Translations under genes and position numbers: made by a program | Shown here: positions 1-7,573 of the stretch, in pieces | How the letters are laid out: each line of letters opens with the position of its first letter | Position numbering within the stretch: position 1 is the stretch's first letter | DNA from: Prevotellaceae bacterium UBA1746 | GTDB taxonomy: Bacteria; Bacteroidota; Bacteroidia; Bacteroidales; Bacteroidaceae | NCBI GenBank assembly: GCA_905369775.1 | Contig: CAJPJR010000003.1 | Coordinates: 48,002-112,001, forward strand | DNA: 64,000 bases | Direction of reading: 5' to 3' | Notes under the pieces: model-generated | What the model was told of the DNA's origin: nothing | Seen by the model: only the letters and a program-made list of their open reading frames with translations | The model's database searches: none

Positions 1-117
1 TACACCGCTCTGGGCGGTCGTGCCGCCTGGCGCTTGGCTCTACTTTGGTGTGCGCTTCGCTGAATCGCATCCCACCAATTGCTTGATATGCCCCTTTTTC
101 TTGTTTTTTTGTACGTG

Positions 118-157
118 GCGTAAAACCGAACGACCGATCAGTCGTTCTATTTTACGC
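118..157. promoter_or_regulatory. 40-bp imperfect palindrome, operator-like or hairpin
   Basis: The arms GCGTAAAA (118-125) and TTTTACGC (150-157) enclose a second pair GAACGAC (128-134) and GTCGTTC (141-147) around the centre CGATCA. The core resembles palindromic TetR-family operators (an ACCGATCGGT-like centre), but the T-rich right arm would also suit an intrinsic terminator for a gene lying left of the window. No TetR gene is visible nearby, so its role is open. Confidence 0.5.
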
Positions 158-399
158 GAGAAGGATTATGTTTGGTAGTGATTTTGGTTTCTTCTCCCCT
201 TTGCGCACCAAAAAGCCCCCCGCTATTCTTCATTTTCTCCCCGCTTTCTCGTCCTTCTTCCCCATTTTCTTTGCTTTGTGCTGAACTTCTCTTCGTCGTC
301 CGCGCACAGTCGAATCGCAGACGGGGAGTTGCCGAACACCATGCCCATGCTTGCCTTTGCGCACTCCAAGCGCGGTCGCCAATGTCCCTCAGGCGCATC

Positions 400-413
400 G
401 TTTCACGTGAAAC
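400..413. promoter_or_regulatory. parS: Candidate parS centromere site
   Basis: GTTTCACGTGAAAC is a perfect 14-bp palindrome identical to the core of the ParB-binding parS consensus (TGTTTCACGTGAAACA), differing only at the two outermost bases. It lies in non-coding DNA. parS sites usually cluster near the replication origin, so it suggests, but does not prove, that this window is origin-proximal. No parA or parB gene is in the window. Confidence 0.6.
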
Positions 414-562
414 TATTTTTTGCGCCTTCGCGAGAGCAAATGTACACTGCCGTCGATGGAGTAAGCGCAGGGCAAAGGTCACGTGTGCCCTCCTTCTTTC
501 CGAGAATTGCCGCGATCTGTTGCTATTCGTGAGCCATATTATTTTTCTTTCCCATGCGATAG

Positions 563-593
563 TTGTGCGAGCTGTGCGAATTGTGTACTTTTG
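563..593 (+). promoter_or_regulatory. Promoter of DoxX-like gene
   Basis: TTG at 563-565 and TACTTTTG at 586-593, separated by 20 bp, match the Bacteroidetes promoter pattern TTTG-N19-21-TAnnTTTG. Transcription would begin about 7 bp downstream, giving a leader of roughly 45 nt before the ATG at 646. This placement is the main argument for using that start. Confidence 0.7.
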
Positions 594-645
594 CGCTCGT
601 CCTTTTATGACACAGACCGCAAGCAAAATTATATTCCACAGAACA

Positions 646-1083
646 ATGCAAATTCTAAAAACTGTTTTGTATCTTCTTTTGGCTGCATTCATGATCTATG
701 CCGGTGTTAGCCACCTCACCTTCCATCGTTTGGACTTCGTAGCCGAAGTGCCTATGTGGCTTCGTTTCAGTGATGGATTCACAGATTTCGTAGTTTTGGC
801 TTCGGGTGTGGTGGAAATCGTGCTGGGGCTTTCGATGTTGCTGCTTTGGCGCCACAAAGCCAAGATCGGCGCCCTATTGGCTCTCTTCTTTGTGCTGGTT
901 TTTCCCGGCAACCTCAATCAGTATATCTACCACATCGACGCATTTGGTTTGAACACCGACACGCACCGACTCATTCGCCTCTTCTTCCAGCCGTTACTCA
1001 TCGCGTGGGCGCTTTGGTGCACGGGTGGTTGGAGTGTTTGTAAAGCCGCATGGAACGCTTGCTTTGCAAGCCGCAACGCATAG
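646..1083 (+). CDS. DoxX-like small integral membrane protein
   Basis: A protein of 145 residues with four hydrophobic stretches (about residues 5-20, 48-68, 73-91 and 112-128). It begins with a short cytoplasmic end followed by an AGVSHL segment typical of DoxX-type proteins. The family comprises four-helix membrane proteins of poorly defined function, some linked to quinone or sulfur metabolism. The frame is open far upstream, but the start at 646 was chosen because a full promoter ends at 593 and the upstream translation is not protein-like. It is apparently monocistronic and ends at a strong hairpin (1135-1182). Family assignment is moderately firm; no specific substrate can be inferred. 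Confidence 0.7.
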   Translation: MQILKTVLYLLLAAFMIYAGVSHLTFHRLDFVAEVPMWLRFSDGFTDFVVLASGVVEIVLGLSMLLLWRHKAKIGALLALFFVLVFPGNLNQYIYHIDAFGLNTDTHRLIRLFFQPLLIAWALWCTGGWSVCKAAWNACFASRNA

Positions 1084-1134
1084 GTCGCGAGACATCACCG
1101 CCCTCCCACTTCCCACCTCCGATTTCGCGGAGGG

Positions 1135-1182
1135 CGCAAAAAAATCCCGCCGACGATGATGCACATCGTCGGCGGGTTTGCG
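1135..1182. terminator. Bidirectional terminator between DoxX-like and YxjG-like genes
   Basis: A 13-bp perfect stem (CCCGCCGACGATG at 1146-1158, complement 1164-1176) with a 5-nt loop is flanked by an A7 run on the left and a short T run on the right. It can therefore stop the two convergent genes on either side. Confidence 0.85.
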
Positions 1183-1216
1183 CTATGTTTCGTTTTGTTT
1201 CATGTGTCCCGTCGGC

Positions 1217-2329
1217 TCATCCCCAGACTTCGCGGGCAATTTCCTGCACGAGTGCGATCTTGGCCCACTGTTGTTCTTCGGTGAGTTTGTTGCCGATTTC
1301 GCAGGAAGCGAATCCACATTGGGGACTGAGGCAGAGGCGTTCGAGCGGAACGTATTGCGCCGCCTCGTGTATGCGCCGAATCACGGTGGCTTTGTCCTCC
1401 AGTTCCGGCCGTTTGGTGGTGATGAGTCCGAGCACCACGTACTTGCCTTCGGCCACGTCGGCCAGCGGTGCGAAGCTGCCCGAGCGTTCGTCGTCGAATT
1501 CGAGGTAGAAGGCGTCTACTTGCTCAAGCGCAAAGAGCGTTTTCGACACCGCATCGTAGGGACCTTGGAACGCCCAGTCGGAATGATAGTTACCGCGGCA
1601 CACGTGGGTGGTAATCGCCACGCCTTCCGGACGATCTTCGAGTGCCAAATTGTTCAAGCGCAGGCTCGTGGCTTGCAACAAAGCGGGATCGACGTCTGTT
1701 CCGAGGACTTTGTCGAAGTTGTCGCTGCAGTATCCTCCCCAAGTGCAGTCGTCCAACTGGATATTGCGGCAGCCCGCAGCGGCAAGGTCGCGGATCACGG
1801 TGCGATAAGCTGCGCCAATGTCTTGAATCAGCTCTTCGTGGTCGGGATAGACGGCCGTTGTTGTCTTGGCATTGTCGCCGCGGAACAATTCGGCGTAGAA
1901 CTGTGCGGGCGCAGGCAGGGTTTGTCGTGCCACCACACCCGGGCGTTCAAACTGCTTGACGAACTTGAAGTGCTCGACAAAGGGGTGGTTTTCGCCGCTG
2001 ATTTTCCCGGTGAGTCGGCAAGATCCGCAAGTGGTTTCGATTTCGTGGAATTGGTAACCGTGTTCCAGCTCGATGTGTTCCACGCCTTGGAAACCCCAGG
2101 TGAAATCGAGGTGCCAATAGCTGCGTCGGAACTCTCCGTCGGTGATCACTTGGAGGCCTGCGGCGAGTTGGTGCTCGATGAGCGCGGTGATGCACTCGTC
2201 TTCCACCTGTTTGAGTTGGGCGGCATCGATTTGTCCGGCGGCAAAACGTGCACGGGCTTCGTGCAAACGTGCGGGGCGGAGGAAGCTGCCGACGATATCG
2301 GCGCGGTGGGGGGCGAGAAGTTGGCTCAT
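1217..2329 (-). CDS. Cobalamin-independent methionine synthase-like protein (YxjG/YxjH family)
   Basis: 370 residues, about the length of the short MetE C-terminal-domain family (YxjG/YxjH, related to epoxyalkane:coenzyme M transferase), rather than the roughly 750 residues of full MetE. Visible hallmarks are IVGSFLRP near the N-terminus, ITTHVCRGN in the middle and LSPQCGFAS near the C-terminus. The His/Cys residues of the last two fit the zinc site that activates the thiol acceptor. The likely role is methyl transfer to homocysteine or a related thiol in the cytoplasm; the methyl donor is uncertain. The ATG at 2329 is the start that leaves the minus-strand promoter 2374-2404 upstream. It is divergent from an Lrp-type regulator, which may control it. 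Confidence 0.82.
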   Translation of the reverse strand: MSQLLAPHRADIVGSFLRPARLHEARARFAAGQIDAAQLKQVEDECITALIEHQLAAGLQVITDGEFRRSYWHLDFTWGFQGVEHIELEHGYQFHEIETTCGSCRLTGKISGENHPFVEHFKFVKQFERPGVVARQTLPAPAQFYAELFRGDNAKTTTAVYPDHEELIQDIGAAYRTVIRDLAAAGCRNIQLDDCTWGGYCSDNFDKVLGTDVDPALLQATSLRLNNLALEDRPEGVAITTHVCRGNYHSDWAFQGPYDAVSKTLFALEQVDAFYLEFDDERSGSFAPLADVAEGKYVVLGLITTKRPELEDKATVIRRIHEAAQYVPLERLCLSPQCGFASCEIGNKLTEEQQWAKIALVQEIAREVWG

Positions 2330-2373
2330 GTCTATTTTAGTTTTTGTGATTTGACGTTGATGTTTCGATGGTG

Positions 2374-2404
2374 CAAAGGTAGTGCGCCGCATTTTCACCG
2401 ACAA
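2374..2404 (-). promoter_or_regulatory. Promoter of the YxjG-like gene
   Basis: On the minus strand, TTG (complement of 2402-2404) and TACCTTTG (complement of 2374-2381) are separated by 20 bp. The -33 element lies about 30 bp from the opposing lrp -7 element (TACATTTG, 2433-2440), so one bound regulator could cover both promoters. Confidence 0.75.
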
Positions 2405-2432
2405 ATTATTTCTGCAATACAGAAGAATATGC

Positions 2433-2440
2433 TACATTTG
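2433..2440 (+). promoter_or_regulatory. -7 element of the first Lrp-family gene
   Basis: TACATTTG matches TAnnTTTG and lies 55 bp before the ATG at 2496. A clear TTG at -33 is not seen at the ideal distance, so this may be a weak or activated promoter. Confidence 0.5.
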
Positions 2441-2495
2441 CCGAAAACCGCTGCGTTTTGCAGCAAATCATTCTCCGAAATTCGAAAATTACAGG

Positions 2496-2975
2496 ATGGC
2501 AAAATTAGATCCCACGGACATTGAAATCTTGCGTGCGCTGCAACGCAACGCCAAACTCACGGTGAAAGAGTTGGCCGACAAGGTGCATCTTTCGCCCTCG
2601 CCCACCTTCGAGCGACAACGCCGCTTGGAACGCGAAGGATATATCGAGCGCTACGTGGCAAAAGTGGATCCAAAGAAAGTGGGCAACACGATTGTGGTGT
2701 TTTGCAACATCAAACTCAAGCAACACAGCGGGCGTTTGAGTGAAGAATTCATGGAAGCGGTGCGCAACATCGACGAAATCACGGAATGTTACAACACTTC
2801 GGGCGATTTCGACTTTATGATCAAGATTTTTGTCCGCGATATGGCGCACTATCAGGATTTTGTGCTCCACAAACTTGGGCGCATCGACAGTATCGGTAGC
2901 TTGCACAGCGTTTTTGTCATCGGCGAAGTGAAAGCCCAAAGCATGATTCCGATCGCGGTCGACGCCTTTCGCTGA
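2496..2975 (+). CDS. Lrp/AsnC family transcriptional regulator
   Basis: 159 residues with the standard two-part layout. An N-terminal winged helix-turn-helix covers about residues 5-60 (LDPTDIEILRALQ at the start, then VKELADKVHLSPS as the recognition region). A C-terminal RAM ligand-binding/oligomerisation domain covers about 68-150 and includes the GDFDFMIKI strand. Lrp-type proteins sense amino acids and often regulate the adjacent divergent gene. Here that gene is methionine-synthase-like, so methionine or a related amino acid is a reasonable but unproven effector. The start at 2496 was chosen because it gives the canonical N-terminus; the upstream in-frame extension overlaps the promoter region. 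Confidence 0.9.
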   Translation: MAKLDPTDIEILRALQRNAKLTVKELADKVHLSPSPTFERQRRLEREGYIERYVAKVDPKKVGNTIVVFCNIKLKQHSGRLSEEFMEAVRNIDEITECYNTSGDFDFMIKIFVRDMAHYQDFVLHKLGRIDSIGSLHSVFVIGEVKAQSMIPIAVDAFR

Positions 2976-3056
2976 AAAATGGGAGGCGGCGGTCCGACAC
3001 GGCCCGATGTCGGAGCCGACATGGCGAGACGTTGCGCGTTTCGTCGCGAATGGCTA

Positions 3057-3143
3057 TATATATAAGGAGGGAAAACGCATCTATAAGGAGAGGAAACGTA
3101 TAACAAAAAGAGAGAAAATACATCTATAAGGAGGGGAAACGCA
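3057..3143 (+). repeat. Tandem 21-22 bp repeats containing Shine-Dalgarno-like TAAGGAG cores
   Basis: Four imperfect copies follow the lrp gene. Three contain TATAAGGAG followed by G-rich/AAACG sequence (near 3060, 3081 and 3124). One is degenerate (near 3100). No start codon or open frame follows any of them, and the array runs straight into a terminator hairpin. Confidence 0.75.
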
Positions 3144-3182
3144 ACGGCGGCACGATCTTTTGCAGATCGTGCCGCCGTTTTT
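3144..3182. terminator. Intrinsic terminator, lrp / yihY convergent genes
   Basis: A perfect 14-bp stem (ACGGCGGCACGATC at 3144-3157, complement 3165-3178) with a 7-nt loop is followed by T5 on the plus strand. It lies between the lrp transcript and the 3' end of the yihY-like gene. Confidence 0.9.
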
Positions 3183-3187
3183 GCTAT

Positions 3188-4483
3188 TCAGACCTGCGCA
3201 ATCGGTCGATCGTCGGCGCAAAGTCGTCCCCATTCGCGGCGCAGTGCAAGCGCCGCAGCCCAGGCTCCCCCGGTGGGCGGGGCAGATGCGGAAGTGGTGG
3301 GAGAGAAGCTGCTGCCCATCGCGTCGAATCGGCGCAAAACCTCGCCCGCCGTGAGCGCGTGCACATCGATATCCACCTTAAACACGGTGCGGAGTCGCGC
3401 CGCCTCGCCGACAGTTTCGCCCTCCACGGGAAGTCGGTAAAGACAACCCGCCGCTTCCAACCGCCGGCAGGCACGAAAGGCCACATCGACGGGGAGTTGG
3501 AGCTCGCGGGCCAAGTGGTGGAGCGGGAGTGAGGGATTGCCGTCGAGAAAACGTCGCGCCAGCAGTCCCATCATGCGCAGGGCCACCACGTCGTCGGCCT
3601 GTCTGCTGAGTTGCGGTGCCGCGTCGTCGGAGGAGGAGAGGAAGGTTTTTTGTTCGATCACGCAGGAAAGCGCTACCCCACTCAGGCAAATGCTCCAAGT
3701 CACGTAGAGCCAGAGCATGAGCAGCGGGAGAATGGCAAAAGAGCCGTAGATGGCGTTGTAACTACTGAGGAACAATTGGCTGTTGACGTAGAGATCTTGG
3801 ACCGCACAAAAGAGAGTTCCGGTGAGCAGTGCGGGAAATCCAACGCTACGCCAGCGCATCGGCGCCAAAGGTATGAACTTGAACATCAGCGCAAAGACAC
3901 TTCCGGCCACAATCGCCTTGACCACCCACGAAACCACGGGAGCACTGTCATCCACCAGCGAGAAATGCGGGAGATAGTTGAGTAATTTCAGCACAATGAC
4001 CCACACGCCGCTGAGAAAGAAGATGGAAAAGATGAGAAACACGATCAGTCCGAGGTAAGACAGCGAGAAACTGAACAGACTGCGCGAAGTGTGAATGCCC
4101 CACATGGCATTAAATCGGCGTTCGATGTTGTTGACGAGCGAAATGAGGGTAAAGGCCAAAACAAAGAAGCTGACTCCGACCACCACATCGTCTTGTGTGC
4201 GCGAAATGTAGGAGTTGGCAAAGTCCATGAGCTGGCCTACGATGTGATCGGGCAGACTTAAATTGGCGCGGAGTTGGGTTTCGAGATAGCGGTCCAGCCC
4301 AAAGCCGCGGCCGACGGCCATGAGCAGCGCCAAGAGGGGGACAACGGAGAGCACCGTGGTGTAAGTCAGCGCCGCGACGTGGGTGAACAGATCGTTGCGG
4401 TCGATTTGCAGCCAAAGGGCCCGCACGATCCGGACGAACCGGCAGCGTTGGGCTCGCAAAAAAAGGAGGCGAAGAGAAGACAT
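3188..4483 (-). CDS. YihY/UPF0761 family membrane protein (BrkB-like)
   Basis: 431 residues. The N-terminal three quarters carry about six hydrophobic segments (roughly 40-60, 100-125, 140-165, 185-205, 215-235, 245-270) and the family pattern HVAALTYTTVLSVVPLLAL near residue 35. The last about 140 residues are soluble and look like a winged-helix domain. The family was once called ribonuclease BN by mistake; its true function is unknown and a transport role is suspected. It lies 39 bp downstream of yifB on the same strand, probably co-transcribed. The ATG at 4483 follows an AGGAGG-like stretch of purines. Confidence 0.87.
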   Translation of the reverse strand: MSSLRLLFLRAQRCRFVRIVRALWLQIDRNDLFTHVAALTYTTVLSVVPLLALLMAVGRGFGLDRYLETQLRANLSLPDHIVGQLMDFANSYISRTQDDVVVGVSFFVLAFTLISLVNNIERRFNAMWGIHTSRSLFSFSLSYLGLIVFLIFSIFFLSGVWVIVLKLLNYLPHFSLVDDSAPVVSWVVKAIVAGSVFALMFKFIPLAPMRWRSVGFPALLTGTLFCAVQDLYVNSQLFLSSYNAIYGSFAILPLLMLWLYVTWSICLSGVALSCVIEQKTFLSSSDDAAPQLSRQADDVVALRMMGLLARRFLDGNPSLPLHHLARELQLPVDVAFRACRRLEAAGCLYRLPVEGETVGEAARLRTVFKVDIDVHALTAGEVLRRFDAMGSSFSPTTSASAPPTGGAWAAALALRREWGRLCADDRPIAQV

Positions 4484-4522
4484 GAGGAGAAAGCAGGGAA
4501 AAGAGAGGGAAGAGGAGCGCCA

Positions 4523-6085
4523 TCATTCGCCCCAGGAGGAGCGATCGAGGTTGCGATAGGAGATGGCTTCAGCGATGTGCGCCCGCGTGATGCGGTCCAC
4601 GCCGTCGAGATCGGCGAGGGTGAGTGCGACTTTGAGCACGCGCTCGTAGGCTCGTGCCGAGAGTCCGAGTCGGTCGAGTGCCGTTTCGAGCGCAGCATGC
4701 GCATCGGCGTCGAGTTGCACGAAGTCTCGGATGTGTTTGGCGGCCATTTGTGCGTTGCAATGCACGCCGGGACAGTCGGCAAATCGGCGTTCTTGTCGTC
4801 GTCGTGCCGCGATCACCCGTGCCCGAATGGCCGCCGAGCTCTCGCCGGCGGGGGCCGCGGCGAGTTCGCGCACCGAAACCGGCACCACCTCCACCTGCAG
4901 ATCGATGCGATCGAGCAGCGGTCCGCTGATGCGGCTCATGTAGCGCTGCACTTGTCCCGGCCGGCAGGTGCACGGGTGGTGCGGGTCGTTGTAGTATCCG
5001 CAGGGACAAGGGTTCATGGCCGCCACCAGCATGAAGGAACAGGGCAAAGTGACGTTGTAGCGGGCGCGCGAAATGCTGATCTGCCGGTCCTCGAGCGGTT
5101 GGCGCAGGGTTTCGAGCGCATTTTTGGAGTATTCGGGAAATTCGTCGAGAAAGAGCACACCGTTGTGCGCCAGACTCACCTCGCCGGGCTGAAGATGCGC
5201 GCCGCCCCCGATGAGTGCCACGTCAGAGATGGTGTGGTGGGGCGAGCGGAAGGGGCGAGTGGAAATGAGGGTGTCGCCGCGCCCGAGTTTTCCCGCCACC
5301 GAATGAATTTGCGTGGTCTCCAAACTTTCCGCCAAACTGAGGGGCGGCAAAATAGAGGGGAGGCGTTTGGCCATCATGCTCTTGCCGCAGCCCGGACTCC
5401 CCACGAGCAAGATGTTGTGCCCGCCGGCCGCCGCCACTTCGAAGGCGCGTTTCACGAGCGGCTGGCCTTTCACCTCGCTGAAATCGTAGGGGAACGTCTC
5501 TTGTGCGGCGTAAAATTCAGCGCGGGTGTCGACCACGGTGGGCAAGAGGGGCGCCCTGCCCTCGAGGTGGCCGATGAGCTCCGTGAGGTGGCGCACGCCG
5601 AACACCTGCACGCGGTCCACCACCGCGGCCTCTCGGGCATTCTCTTCGGGCACGAAGAGTGTGGTGTAGCCCATGCGGCGGGCGAGAATGGCGGCGGGGA
5701 GAACGCCGCGCACCGGTCGGAGATCGCCGTTGAGCCCCAGTTCGCCGAGAAAGATGCACCCCTCAATCGGGGGGGCGACCGGGTGAATGCGTTCGTGCGA
5801 AAGCAGCAGGCCGATGGCCAGCGGGAGATCGTAGCTGCTGCCCTCCTTCTTGACGTCGGCGGGTGCGAAGTTGATCGCCATGTCCATGCCGCCCGGTAGG
5901 GCAAATCCGCTGTTTTCGAGCGCCGACCGCACGCGAGTTTTGCTTTCTTTGACGGCACTGTCAGGAAGCCCGACCATCACGAAAACAGCGTCGCGGGGTT
6001 GGTCGAAACGAGTGACGTTGATTTCGATCAGCACGCGCGAAGCGGTCAGACCGTTGATGGCAACTGTGTGTACGGTGGAGAGCAT
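4523..6085 (-). CDS. YifB/ComM-type Mg-chelatase family AAA+ ATPase
   Basis: 520 residues, the usual length of the YifB/ComM family. An N-terminal S5-like domain (about 1-180) is followed by an AAA+ domain with Walker A GSPGCGKS (about residue 228) and Walker B GVLFLDEFPE (about residue 300). A Cys-rich insertion (CPCGYY...CTC) comes next, then a C-terminal lid domain. ComM is a hexameric branch-migration helicase that aids DNA integration during natural transformation; YifB homologues in non-competent species are common. The ATG at 6085 is favoured because it gives the canonical N-terminus and leaves a promoter at 6178-6208 about 90 bp upstream. Confidence 0.92.
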   Translation of the reverse strand: MLSTVHTVAINGLTASRVLIEINVTRFDQPRDAVFVMVGLPDSAVKESKTRVRSALENSGFALPGGMDMAINFAPADVKKEGSSYDLPLAIGLLLSHERIHPVAPPIEGCIFLGELGLNGDLRPVRGVLPAAILARRMGYTTLFVPEENAREAAVVDRVQVFGVRHLTELIGHLEGRAPLLPTVVDTRAEFYAAQETFPYDFSEVKGQPLVKRAFEVAAAGGHNILLVGSPGCGKSMMAKRLPSILPPLSLAESLETTQIHSVAGKLGRGDTLISTRPFRSPHHTISDVALIGGGAHLQPGEVSLAHNGVLFLDEFPEYSKNALETLRQPLEDRQISISRARYNVTLPCSFMLVAAMNPCPCGYYNDPHHPCTCRPGQVQRYMSRISGPLLDRIDLQVEVVPVSVRELAAAPAGESSAAIRARVIAARRRQERRFADCPGVHCNAQMAAKHIRDFVQLDADAHAALETALDRLGLSARAYERVLKVALTLADLDGVDRITRAHIAEAISYRNLDRSSWGE

Positions 6086-6177
6086 GGCAGAGATCGAGGC
6101 TATGTTTTGCGCATTCCTCCTCAGGGCGAGGCCGCGCGGTGCCGCAGGGAAGGGGAAAACGCGTTTATCTTCACACG

Positions 6178-6208
6178 CAAATCTACACATTTTTAAGGAC
6201 GTGCCCAA
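6178..6208 (-). promoter_or_regulatory. Promoter of yifB-yihY
   Basis: The minus strand reads TTG (complement of 6206-6208), 20 bp, TAGATTTG (complement of 6178-6185), a full match to the Bacteroidetes promoter pattern. Confidence 0.75.
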
Positions 6209-6448
6209 GCGATCACGGGCATTTGGAAGACTCCTGTCGAAAACACGGGGGGAAATGCCGGAAAACTCCCCATTTTCGGCGCAAAGCCCCCTGCAAAATC
6301 TCTTTTCTCCGCCGCTTTTTCCCTCTCTTCCCCGCAGGGAACGCGGACAAAGCGGAGTTGTCGACCGAAAGGAGGGCGAAAGCACGAGGCAAAATAGACA
6401 AACGGCAAATATACACAAGATTTCACCACATTTGTCCCGCGAAATGCG

Positions 6449-6456
6449 TACTTTTG
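6449..6456 (+). promoter_or_regulatory. -7 element of the second Lrp-family gene
   Basis: TACTTTTG lies 31 bp before the ATG at 6487. No TTG sits at the standard -33 spacing, so only the -7 element is called. Confidence 0.5.
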
Positions 6457-6486
6457 TCGCATGATTCACCTCCAAGACAAGATAAA

Positions 6487-7014
6487 ATGAAGAAGGCCGA
6501 CCTCTTAGACCGCAAAATACTCAAAGTCATCTCTGTGGATGCCCGCCGCAGCTTCAAAGAGATTGCCGCCCAGTGCGGCGTTTCGCGCGCCGCCATCCAC
6601 CAGCGTGTGGTGCGCATGGTGCAACGCGGCATCATCGTCGGCAGTGGCTACCAAGTGAACCCCAAGTTCCTGGGCTTCGGCACCTGCACCTACATCGGTA
6701 TCAAGCTCGAACGCGGTTCGATGTACAAAACGGCGGTGGCCAAGCTCAACGAGATCCCCGAAATCGTGGAATGTCACTTCACCACCGGCCCCTACACCAT
6801 GCTCGTCAAGCTCTATTCGCGCGACAATGAGCACCTGAAAGACCTGCTCAACAACCGCATCCAGGAGATTCCGGGTGTGACCTCGACCGAGACGATGATT
6901 TCGCTGGAGCAAAGCATCTCGCGCACCATTCCTATCGGCATCGGCGACGAGGACGACGAAAGCCCGGTGGCCGAAGAAAAGGAAACAGAAGTGGTGGACG
7001 AAGTCGAAGACTGA
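6487..7014 (+). CDS. Lrp/AsnC family transcriptional regulator with acidic tail
   Basis: 175 residues. The helix-turn-helix spans about residues 5-55 (LLDRKILKVISVDARRS, then AAQCGVSRAAIHQRV) and the RAM domain about 65-148. The family usually ends near residue 150-155; this protein adds a roughly 20-residue tail that is almost entirely Asp, Glu and Val. Only 36 bp separate it from the DUF4491 gene, so the two are likely one transcript. Its ligand and targets are unknown. An upstream in-frame extension exists but lacks HTH similarity and overlaps the -7 element. Confidence 0.88.
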   Translation: MKKADLLDRKILKVISVDARRSFKEIAAQCGVSRAAIHQRVVRMVQRGIIVGSGYQVNPKFLGFGTCTYIGIKLERGSMYKTAVAKLNEIPEIVECHFTTGPYTMLVKLYSRDNEHLKDLLNNRIQEIPGVTSTETMISLEQSISRTIPIGIGDEDDESPVAEEKETEVVDEVED

Positions 7015-7050
7015 TTTTTCTGCCCGCCTCTTCCCAATTTCCTACTGCGT

Positions 7051-7446
7051 ATGTCACATCTCGCTTTCGAAGGACTGCTGCTGGGTTTTTGCACCTTCCT
7101 GACCATCGGCATCTTTCACCCCATCGTGGTGAAAGCCGAATACTATTTCGGGCTCCGTCCGTGGGCGGTGTTCCTGCTTTGCGGCGTGGCCGGCGTGGCC
7201 GGCGCCCCGTTCATCGCTTCGGTTTTCTGGAGCGCGCTTTCGGCCATTGTGGGTTTTTCCTGCCTGTGGAGCATTTTGGAACTCTTCGAGCAGCGGCAGC
7301 GAGTCATCAAGGGCTGGTTTCCGATGAACCCCCGCCGCCGCGACCAATACCCCGCCGATGCGGTGCCCTACGGTGGCTATCCGCCCCCGTCTTCCGCCGT
7401 CGACGACGAGCCGCTTTCCGCCGACGAGCAACTGCCCTGCGCGTAA
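7051..7446 (+). CDS. DUF4491 family membrane protein
   Basis: 131 residues. Three hydrophobic segments (about 8-25, 38-58, 62-80) are followed by the family signature ELFEQRQRVIKGWFPMNPRR (about residues 77-96) and a Pro/Asp-rich cytoplasmic-looking tail. DUF4491 is typical of Bacteroidetes and has no known function. It is probably transcribed with the preceding Lrp gene. A decayed partial relative of its 3' half, with an in-frame stop, occurs at 51336-51440. Confidence 0.85.
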   Translation: MSHLAFEGLLLGFCTFLTIGIFHPIVVKAEYYFGLRPWAVFLLCGVAGVAGAPFIASVFWSALSAIVGFSCLWSILELFEQRQRVIKGWFPMNPRRRDQYPADAVPYGGYPPPSSAVDDEPLSADEQLPCA

Positions 7447-7488
7447 CGCATCGCGCGGCAGCTTGCCCTTTCTTTTTGCCCCTGCCTG

Positions 7489-7532
7489 CAAGTCACTGTC
7501 TCGACGCTATTCGACGCTCGGAGAGTGACTTG
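7489..7532 (+). repeat. Inverted repeat in the intergenic region
   Basis: CAAGTCACT (7489-7497) pairs with AGTGACTTG (7524-7532). The loop contains the direct repeat TCGACGC twice. There is no T tract, so it is not a clear terminator; it may be an mRNA-stabilising or attenuating hairpin before the fusion gene. Confidence 0.55.
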
Positions 7533-7573
7533 CCGCGCCCATGAGGGCACCTTCTCTTCAAGTATTTCAGCAC

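Larger units (their letters stand above)
1..645. other. Non-coding leader region of the window
   Basis: I see no convincing gene here. Open frames run through both strands, but their translations are Arg/Ser/Leu-rich with no recognisable domain, and the longest is an artificial upstream extension of the DoxX-like frame. The stretch holds a 40-bp palindrome (118-157), a perfect 14-bp parS core (400-413) and the promoter of the DoxX-like gene (563-593). Confidence 0.6.

Noticed and set aside
172..645. N-terminal extension of the DoxX-like frame
   Set aside because: It would run through the parS core and the promoter, and its translation is low-complexity Arg/Ser/Leu.
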